In this document: positions 6,698 through 10,561 of the stretch, one piece after another
How the letters are laid out: every line of letters starts with the position of its first letter
Position numbering within the stretch: the first letter of the stretch is position 1
From: an uncultured Clostridia bacterium
GTDB taxonomy: Bacteria; Bacillota; Clostridia; Oscillospirales; Oscillospiraceae
NCBI GenBank assembly: GCA_946405655.1
Contig: CAMJHX010000032.1
Location: 1 to 10,561 of the forward strand
Length of the DNA stretch: 10,561 bases
Reading direction: 5' to 3'
The notes under the pieces: model-generated
What the model was told of the DNA's origin: nothing
Database searches by the model: none
What the model saw: the letters and a program-made list of their open reading frames with translations, nothing else
Made by a program: the position numbers and the translations under genes

Positions 6698-6728
6698 GGG
6701 AGACCGCACTGTGATTGTGCGGCCTCCC
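6698..6728 (-). terminator. Hairpin terminator at the end of the mobile-element operon
   Basis: gggag-a-ccgcac (6698-6709) pairs with gtgcgg-c-ctccc (6717-6728), 11 pairs and one mismatch, around a 7-base loop. It begins 10 bases after the stop of the excisionase-like gene. On the minus strand it is followed by TGAAATTTTG, a weak T run; on the plus strand by TTTT. Possibly bidirectional, keeping element and tRNA transcription apart. Confidence 0.6.
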
Positions 6729-6738
6729 TTTTGCGGTT

Positions 6739-7029
6739 TTACGCCGGTTTTGGCTCCTGTCCGGCGGCGCTGTTCCCGTTTTCGAGCTGCTCCAGCAGAC
6801 GATCGAGATTGATATAGAACCGCGTTCCGGCGTAATATCCGGGGAGCTGCCCCTGCTTGAGCATCAGGCGCAGGCTGTAGACGGACATGACGCCCATCTT
6901 CGCCGCCTGCGTAATCGTCACAAACCGGGGAATCTTCACATCATCCATATTCGGCATCCGATTGATATCAGGGCTCAATGCTGCATCCTCCTTCCCTGCA
7001 TCCGACTCAGCGTTCCAAACCATATTCAT
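6739..7029 (-). CDS. Small excisionase-type helix-turn-helix DNA-binding protein
   Basis: 96 residues. The central part, from TITQAAKMG (about residues 38-46) to YINLDRLLEQL (about 72-82), matches the pattern of MerR-like HTH_17/excisionase proteins: an 'xAAxxxxxSxxxLRxxxxxGxLPxxxxGxxxxI' layout with the basic strand YYAGTRFYIN. Such proteins bind near attachment sites and bend DNA to favour excision. Start ATG 7029 lies inside the relaxase 3' end (23-base overlap), with AAAGGAG 11 bases upstream, so it is probably the last gene of the same operon. The Ala/Pro-rich tail is likely disordered. It is the gene closest to the tRNA, where excisionase sites would be; a regulator role is the alternative. 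Confidence 0.72.
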   Translation of the reverse strand: MNMVWNAESDAGKEDAALSPDINRMPNMDDVKIPRFVTITQAAKMGVMSVYSLRLMLKQGQLPGYYAGTRFYINLDRLLEQLENGNSAAGQEPKPA

Positions 7030-8359
7030 GTCTTACATTACTCCTTTCCCGCTGGTCCCGATGCCGAAGCTCATTGTCATAGACCAAATCCATAGTTTCC
7101 TGCATGTGCAGGGATCGCGATTCGATCCCGCTGCACAGCTTCAGCCGTTCCCGCAAGGGCAGGATTGCGGCTGTGTTTTCATTTTTCCTTGTCCTCAAAA
7201 TGTCCTTTTCTGCCGGGTCTGCCCGGCGCAGTTTGTTTCGAAGCGTCTGCCGTTCGGCGGTGAGCCGATCCAGCTCTGTCTGCGTATCCTCCATGACGGA
7301 ATGCAGCTCGTCCATCGTCTCAATCCGATACTCCGCCAGAAAGCGCGTCTCCCGGTCGATCTGATCCAGCCGCCGCAGCTCCTGGCGGAGAAACGGGCTG
7401 CTCGGTTTGTAGTCCGTGCCCTCTGGGAGAATCCCCAGCTGATAGCAGTAATACAGATAGAGCCGATAGATGTGCGACGGCTTTCCGTGCGGACGGAAGA
7501 CAGATCGCAGCGCCTCCGGAAGCTCCGGCTGGCGCACCCGCGCAGGGCGCACATCGCGGGAATGCCACGTGAGCAGCTCATGCATTCGCTCCGGCACCCA
7601 GTTCGGGTTCAGCGTATCAAGCCGGGTAAAATGCTTGTACTGCGGAAGCCGGATGCGAAAATGCAGCTCGCTCGTAAAGTCCGTGATATACCCCAGACGG
7701 CGGAGATACGCCTCCGCCTCACGGATGGTAAAGCTGGCGTGAAACGCCTCGAGAATGTCCTCGCGATAGACGTTATAGCGCGTGGGTCTGCCGTCCTTCT
7801 CATCGAAGTGCACCGGACGGGACGCCGCCTTGTGCGGAACATGAATCACCGACAGGCGGTGCCGCCTGCAGTAATAGTCCGACACCTCGCGCATGAAGTA
7901 CAGCTCCTGCTTCGAGTAGTTGTACTTCTTCCCGTCCACGAAGGAGACGGAGTTGAGAATGAAGTGGTTGTGCAGGTGATGCCGATCCAGATGCGTCGTC
8001 ACGAGCACCTGAAAGCGATCGCCCCAGAGATGCTGCGCGGTCTCCACGCCGATCTGATGACACTCCTCCGGCGTGACCTCGCCGGGCTTGAAGCTCTGAT
8101 AGCCGTGCCAGGCGATGTATCCGCCGGTCTTGTGATACTGCTCCTTGGTCAGCTGCATCTGCTGCACGGCGGTCTCTGCCAGACAGTTGATCCCGGTCAC
8201 GAACTGTCCGTCCGCGGTTGCCTCCGGCCGCTGCACATAGCGCGCCGCGTTGGCGAGATCCTCCAGATCCGGAATGGGGCAGGTCTTCTCCGGGTTCTCA
8301 GCGTAATCGATCACATCTCTGAGGTTGCCGGAAATGTGCCACAGCTTCGTTGTCGCCAT
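7007..8359 (-). CDS. MOBP-type relaxase (mobilization nuclease)
   Basis: 450 residues from ATG 8359. That start sits 7 bases after GGAGGAGG and shares one base with the upstream stop (TGATG); a GTG two codons earlier is too close to the ribosome binding site. The N-terminal relaxase domain shows DVIDYAENPEKT with the likely catalytic Tyr19, an AWHGYQSF motif (His85), and the metal-binding motif HLDRHHLHNHF (His123, His128, His130), the HUH three-His signature of the Relaxase/VirD2 family. About residues 350-430 are charged and heptad-like, probably a coiled coil. The protein should nick the element at oriT, stay bound to the 5' end by its Tyr and lead the strand into a recipient through a helper conjugation system. 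Sits between the MobC-like and excisionase-like genes. Confidence 0.9.
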   Translation of the reverse strand: MATTKLWHISGNLRDVIDYAENPEKTCPIPDLEDLANAARYVQRPEATADGQFVTGINCLAETAVQQMQLTKEQYHKTGGYIAWHGYQSFKPGEVTPEECHQIGVETAQHLWGDRFQVLVTTHLDRHHLHNHFILNSVSFVDGKKYNYSKQELYFMREVSDYYCRRHRLSVIHVPHKAASRPVHFDEKDGRPTRYNVYREDILEAFHASFTIREAEAYLRRLGYITDFTSELHFRIRLPQYKHFTRLDTLNPNWVPERMHELLTWHSRDVRPARVRQPELPEALRSVFRPHGKPSHIYRLYLYYCYQLGILPEGTDYKPSSPFLRQELRRLDQIDRETRFLAEYRIETMDELHSVMEDTQTELDRLTAERQTLRNKLRRADPAEKDILRTRKNENTAAILPLRERLKLCSGIESRSLHMQETMDLVYDNELRHRDQRERSNVRHEYGLER

Positions 8360-8655
8360 CAGCACACCTCCTCCGGTTCCATCGTGAAGGCGCTCTGCAG
8401 AGCCACAATGGAGAGCTCCAGCCGGCGGGCGTCCTCCGCCCTGCCGTCGTGAAGCAGCCCGTCATGGATGCGATACAGCTCGTGCATCGCGTCCCAGAAC
8501 GCTTTGGGCGGCGCCGCCTCCGCGGTTCTGCCCTCAATGAGCGAGCAGAGAAACTGCGACTGCGACACGCCTCGGGCTTTCGCCATGCGGCGAAGCTTGC
8601 TCTTTGTTCTCGGCGGCATCCGCACGGTAAACGCAACATTCTGCTGCACTGTCAT
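8359..8655 (-). CDS. MobC-like ribbon-helix-helix relaxosome accessory protein
   Basis: 98 residues. Start ATG 8655 with AAAGGAG 5 bases upstream; stop TGA overlaps the relaxase ATG by one base. Residues about 7-12 (VAFTVR) form the short beta strand and about 16-40 (KSKLRRMAKARGVSQSQFLCSL) the two helices of an RHH DNA-binding fold. The remaining ~55 residues are helical, with no motif I recognise. RHH proteins placed just upstream of a relaxase usually bind oriT and help the relaxase melt and nick it. The candidate oriT region lies immediately upstream at 8656-8830. The family assignment is by fold and context, not a clear MobC signature. Confidence 0.7.
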   Translation of the reverse strand: MTVQQNVAFTVRMPPRTKSKLRRMAKARGVSQSQFLCSLIEGRTAEAAPPKAFWDAMHELYRIHDGLLHDGRAEDARRLELSIVALQSAFTMEPEEVC

Positions 8656-8822
8656 GCGCTCTCCTTTCCGGGGTATTCAGGGGTGTCCCTTGGGCCGGTG
8701 GATTGTGGTGTCACAATCCGATGCTCGCTATCCCTGCGGACAGGTGTGGGACTGCCCCTGCGGAGAGGCGCAGGAGCAGACATGCCCATGACGGTGATGA
8801 CGGTAATGACAGTTTCTTGCAT
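8652..8822 (-). CDS. Possible 56-aa ORF in the ori/oriT region (doubtful)
   Basis: Opens at ATG 8822 after a weak AAGG (spacing 5), right behind the helicase stop, and its TGA overlaps the ATG of the MobC-like gene as ATGA, which suits an operon of coupled genes. Against it, the first residues (ETVITVITVMG) are just the translation of the 9-bp iterons, and the rest is Arg/Pro/Ser/Thr-rich with no recognisable fold. The DNA is packed with inverted and direct repeats that look like ori/oriT signals. More likely a chance frame. Confidence 0.2.
   Translation of the reverse strand: MQETVITVITVMGMSAPAPLRRGSPTPVRRDSEHRIVTPQSTGPRDTPEYPGKESA
8700..8774. other. Candidate origin of transfer (oriT): hairpins plus direct repeats upstream of mobC-like gene
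   Basis: GGATTGTG (8700-8707) and CACAATCC (8712-8719) form a perfect 8-bp stem with a 4-base loop. Two 13-base direct repeats CCCTGCGGAnAGG follow at 8732-8744 and 8756-8768, 24 bp apart. The second joins a 6-bp hairpin CCTGCG/CGCAGG (8757-8774). Such an inverted repeat close to the relaxosome genes is what oriTs look like. TATCCCTGC after the first hairpin is loosely like MOBP nic regions, but I cannot place a nic site. Confidence 0.4.
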
Positions 8823-8870
8823 AGATACCTTACCCCGCGATTTTAGTGTCACAACTGTCATAACTGTCAT
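8788..8870. repeat. Two inverted clusters of three 9-bp iterons: candidate replication origin
   Basis: Plus-strand copies: ATGACGGTG (8788-8796), ATGACGGTA (8797-8805), ATGACAGTT (8806-8814). After a 29-bp spacer come three copies in opposite orientation: GTGACACTA (8852-8844), ATGACAGTT (8861-8853), ATGACAGTT (8870-8862), read on the minus strand. The array overlaps the last codons of the helicase gene, whose C-terminus HDSYDSCDT is spelled by the iterons. Iterons at the 3' end of a replication helicase gene fit an element origin; the helicase (or a partner) would be the binder. Confidence 0.7.
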
Positions 8871-9840
8871 GCAGGCGCAGCTGCAGGATGCGCTCCTTCG
8901 GCGTCCTGCGGGACGAAAACGTGATGCCGTTCGGCTCCAGATAATCGTGCTGGAAGCGGCTGAGGATCTTGATGACCCGGTACTTCATGCCCTCGTCCTC
9001 GTCCATCTGCTCGACCAGCTGTGTGGCAGTGCCGGTCCAGTCCGGATGCTCTTGCAGAAAGCCGAGCAGGCGATGCAAAAACGGCGGGATCTCCTCCTCA
9101 CGAAGCTCGTCCTCATGCTTTCGCTCGACCAGCTCCCAGACGCAGTTTTCCATGCGCAGCACCAGCTCCTGATACGGAACGTCCCGTCCGGTGAGGTACA
9201 TGGAGGTCGTATCCTGCGACCGGCGCTCCTTGATCATGACGAAGGCCGCGTCCGCCGCGCCGAGGATGCCGTTGCTGCCGGAGATCTGATTGAACGGGTC
9301 GCTGCCGTCCTTCTGCTTGCGCAGGTGATGCACGAGCAGGATGGAAATGTGCGCCTCGTCCGCGATCCGTTTGAGCGCGGACACGTCCTCATAGTCGCCG
9401 GCATAGACGCCGACGCCGGAGCCGTGCGCGGTGCGGATCTTCTGGAAGGTGTCGATGATGATCAGCTCCGTGGCCGGATGCGCCGCGAGGTGATCCTCGA
9501 TCTGCTCCTCCAGTCCGCCGTGCAGCTTGCCGGCGGCGATCATCAGCCAGAGCCCCGGCGGCGCAGGATCCGGCAGACGATACAGACGATCCTGCAGGCG
9601 CGAGCAGGTGTCCTCCAGACAGAGATACAGCACCTCGCACGGGTGCGTCTTCATGCCCCAGACGGGTTCCCCCTGACAGATCCGCATGGCCATCCAGAGC
9701 ACCAGCCAGCTCTTGCCGCATTTGCTCGGCCCGCAGAGCAGGCTCACGCCCTGCGGGATCAGCCCGTCCACCAGAAACGTGGGCGGAATGAAGGGGCGCG
9801 ACTGCAGCTCCTCAGCATTGATGACGAAATAAGGCTCCAC
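8830..9840 (-). CDS. RepA-like hexameric replicative helicase (RecA-fold AAA ATPase)
   Basis: 336 residues if started at GTG 9840, which has AGGAGG 6 bases upstream. Walker A GPSKCGKS (37-44), YLCLED with probable catalytic Glu76, Walker B LIIID (126-130), HHLRK (171-175) and the ISGSNGILGAAD stretch (186-197) match the RepA/AAA_25 helicases of mobile elements and plasmids. The C-terminal ~80 residues may form a winged-helix DNA-binding part. It would unwind the element origin during replication; the iteron array lies at its own 3' end. The frame stays open upstream to 10044, so a longer N-terminus from GTG 10011 is possible but has its ribosome binding site only 1 base away. First gene of the helicase, MobC-like, relaxase, excisionase-like operon. 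Confidence 0.85.
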   Translation of the reverse strand: MEPYFVINAEELQSRPFIPPTFLVDGLIPQGVSLLCGPSKCGKSWLVLWMAMRICQGEPVWGMKTHPCEVLYLCLEDTCSRLQDRLYRLPDPAPPGLWLMIAAGKLHGGLEEQIEDHLAAHPATELIIIDTFQKIRTAHGSGVGVYAGDYEDVSALKRIADEAHISILLVHHLRKQKDGSDPFNQISGSNGILGAADAAFVMIKERRSQDTTSMYLTGRDVPYQELVLRMENCVWELVERKHEDELREEEIPPFLHRLLGFLQEHPDWTGTATQLVEQMDEDEGMKYRVIKILSRFQHDYLEPNGITFSSRRTPKERILQLRLHDSYDSCDTKIAG

Positions 9841-9846
9841 GCAATT

Positions 9847-9852
9847 CCTCCT
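9847..9852 (-). promoter_or_regulatory. Ribosome binding site that sets the helicase start
   Basis: AGGAGG on the minus strand, 6 bases before GTG 9840. It supports a shorter helicase than the full open frame. Confidence 0.7.
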
Positions 9853-10028
9853 CTCTGTGCGCTGCGCGTTTGCTTTGCCGATCACCCGAAGTCGGTTCCT
9901 GCCCCGGAGGTCTTCCGCGGCGTGTTTCGCAGGCGTGCGCTCGTATCGTGGCGGCACTCCCTGCGTATCTTCCTTCGGTCGGCTGTTCAGTTGTTCGGTT
10001 GATTTTATCACGCTCCTTTTTCTGATAC

Positions 10029-10057
10029 TTGACAAAACAGGCAACTTCGGTTAACAT
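10029..10057 (+). promoter_or_regulatory. Putative promoter of the Xre repressor gene
   Basis: -35 TTGACA (10029-10034, perfect), a 17-bp spacer, and -10 TAACAT (10052-10057, 4/6). A half operator GGCAA (10040-10044) lies in the spacer and a full operator follows at 10062-10076, consistent with autoregulation. The leader to ATG 10172 would be about 108 bases. Confidence 0.55.
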
Positions 10058-10061
10058 ATTA

Positions 10062-10076
10062 GGCAAGTAGCTTGCC
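10062..10076. promoter_or_regulatory. Operator O2: palindrome GGCAAGTAGCTTGCC
   Basis: Perfect 6-bp inverted arms GGCAAG/CTTGCC around a 3-base centre, between the two divergent promoters, just downstream of the repressor -10 and inside the early leader of the helicase operon. Shares arms with the site at 10099-10113. Confidence 0.7.
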
Positions 10077-10092
10077 TGTTCTGCAATTCCGC

Positions 10093-10121
10093 ATTATAGG
10101 CACTTTACTTGCCGGTGTCAA
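10093..10121 (-). promoter_or_regulatory. Perfect consensus promoter of the helicase/mob operon
   Basis: On the minus strand: TTGACA (10121-10116), an exact 17-bp spacer, and TATAAT (10098-10093). Both boxes match the sigma-A consensus 6/6. Transcription should begin near 10086. The spacer is filled by a 15-bp operator-like palindrome, so the promoter is expected to be strong but silenced by the repressor. Confidence 0.88.
10099..10113. promoter_or_regulatory. Operator O3: GGCACTTTACTTGCC inside the promoter spacer
   Basis: Same GGCA...TTGCC arms and 15-bp length as the perfect palindrome at 10062-10076, centred 37 bp from it. It fills the gap between the -10 and -35 boxes of the helicase operon promoter, so a bound repressor would block RNA polymerase. 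Confidence 0.65.
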
Positions 10122-10171
10122 GAGGTTACAGAAAAATTAGGAATATTGCTTTCCTGTATGGAGGTATTTTT

Positions 10172-10561
10172 ATGAAATTCGGCGAAAAGCTGCGGGAACT
10201 CCGAAAACAGAAGCATCTCTCACAGACCGAGCTCGGGGCGGCAGTCGGGGTTTCCCTGCGCACGCTGCGCGGCTGGGAGGTCGAGGGACGGTATCCGAAG
10301 CAGCGCGAGCTTTACGCGAAGCTCGCCGAGGTGCTGGAGTGCGACGTGGACTATCTGCTCACGGAAAAGGAGGCGTTCATCACCGATTCCGCTGACCGCT
10401 TCGGCTATCGCGGGGAGCGCGACGCCAGGGCGCTGGTCGAGGATCTGACGGGTCTTTTCGCCGGCGGCCAGATGGCGGAGGAGGACATGGACGCGCTCAT
10501 GCTCGCCGTGCAGGAGGCCTATGTGGAGGCCAAGCGGCGCAACCGGGAGAAATATGCCCCG
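10172..10561 (+). CDS. Xre-family HTH repressor (3' end cut by window)
   Basis: 130 residues visible, no stop before the window edge. Start ATG 10172 has GGAGG (10160-10164) 7 bases upstream. Residues about 3-62 form a Cro/C1-type HTH: KLRELRKQKHLSQTELGAAV, then VSLRTLRGWE as recognition helix, and LAEVLECDVDYLL at the end. The C-terminal part is acidic and helical (LFAGGQMAEEDMDALMLAVQ), probably for dimerisation. It faces away from the helicase operon across a region with matching palindromic operators, so it is the likely master repressor of the element and of itself. In related elements such a repressor is often followed by an ImmA/IrrE-type protease that removes it; that gene would be outside this window. 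Confidence 0.88.
   Translation, partial: MKFGEKLRELRKQKHLSQTELGAAVGVSLRTLRGWEVEGRYPKQRELYAKLAEVLECDVDYLLTEKEAFITDSADRFGYRGERDARALVEDLTGLFAGGQMAEEDMDALMLAVQEAYVEAKRRNREKYAP

Larger units (their letters stand above)
9841..10086 (-). other. Long (about 246-base) leader of the helicase/mob operon
   Basis: Lies between the predicted transcription start near 10086 and GTG 9840. It contains a second ribosome binding site (AAAAAGGAG, 10021-10013) placed 1 base before GTG 10011, in frame with the helicase, but no well-spaced start codon. No clear terminator or riboswitch fold was seen. It may be an untranslated leader or encode an N-terminal extension of the helicase. Confidence 0.45.
6584..10561. 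mobile_element. Mobilizable integrative element next to tRNA-Arg (right end outside window)
   Basis: Directly after the tRNA lies a block with an excisionase-type HTH protein, a MOBP relaxase, a ribbon-helix-helix accessory protein, a RepA-like helicase and an opposing Xre repressor. This set belongs to integrative mobilizable/conjugative elements. Tandem 12-bp repeats at 6649-6673 lie at the tRNA-proximal end, where integrase arm sites are expected. No coupling protein, type IV secretion gene or integrase is visible, so on this evidence the element is mobilizable at most; the integrase may lie past the right edge. The exact left boundary is uncertain, because the duplicated core would be part of the tRNA 3' half. 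Confidence 0.75.

Noticed and set aside
6887..8452. 521-codon plus-strand open frame
   Set aside because: Antisense to the relaxase, whose three-His motif and ribosome binding site are clear.
8729..8740. TATCCCTGC as an exact RP4-like nic site
   Set aside because: The match to the MOBP nic region is partial, and hairpin spacing cannot be judged by eye; kept only as a loose hint in the oriT entry.
8788..8870. Short-period repeats considered as a CRISPR array
   Set aside because: 9-bp units without spacers and in both orientations are iterons, not CRISPR repeats.
8350..10002. 550-codon plus-strand open frame
   Set aside because: Runs across the helicase gene, the iterons and the MobC-like gene in antisense; no recognisable protein.
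9812..10066. 84-codon minus-strand open frame overlapping the helicase start
   Set aside because: Begins with TTG inside the operator region, has no ribosome binding site, and its frame is not continued by any domain.

Overview
The window looks like a piece of a GC-rich Clostridia chromosome, probably a gut Oscillospiraceae/Ruminococcaceae-type Firmicute. The reasons are strong AGGAGG ribosome binding sites, sigma-A type promoters, an S-layer-homology (SLH) surface protein with 'CTR' SLH signatures, Bacillus/Clostridium-type YmdB and YhaO/YhaN proteins, and a tRNA with an encoded CCA. I cannot name the species. Nearly all genes lie on the minus strand. The very long open frames on the plus strand are antisense shadows caused by high GC.

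Region 1 (1-2068, minus) is the front 689 residues of a secreted modular cell-surface protein, cut by the left edge. In order it has a signal peptide, a CHAP/amidase-like fold, a ricin-type lectin repeat, an Ig/Fn3-like stretch, CxxC zinc-ribbon-like repeats and three SLH domains. The expected catalytic Cys of the CHAP-like domain reads as Ser60. Region 2 (2069-2348) is intergenic, with two hairpins and a good promoter.

Region 3 (2349-6156, minus) is a tight three-gene operon with two ATGA stop/start overlaps: a YmdB-type phosphodiesterase, a YhaO/SbcD-like metallophosphoesterase, and a short YhaN/SbcC-like ATPase with a membrane hairpin in the middle of its coiled coil. It points to a nucleic-acid processing machine at the membrane.

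Region 4 (6157-6622) carries a divergent promoter, an unlisted 52-aa plus-strand membrane-anchored small protein, and a tRNA-Arg(ACG) with an AT-rich upstream element, promoter and terminator.

Region 5 (about 6584 to beyond 10561) is a mobilizable integrative element next to the tRNA-Arg. From right to left on the minus strand it has a RepA-like hexameric helicase, an ori/oriT-like repeat region, a ribbon-helix-helix MobC-like accessory protein, a MOBP relaxase and a small excisionase-type HTH protein. Opposing them at the right edge is an Xre-type repressor, partial. No integrase is in the window. The two most informative non-coding signals are here. One is a double cluster of 9-bp iterons in inverted orientation that overlaps the 3' end of the helicase gene, and is a likely replication origin. 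The other is a perfect consensus promoter (TTGACA-17-TATAAT) for the helicase/mob operon whose spacer is filled by a 15-bp palindromic operator also found beside the repressor promoter. Together they suggest a repressor-controlled switch that turns on replication, nicking and excision at once.
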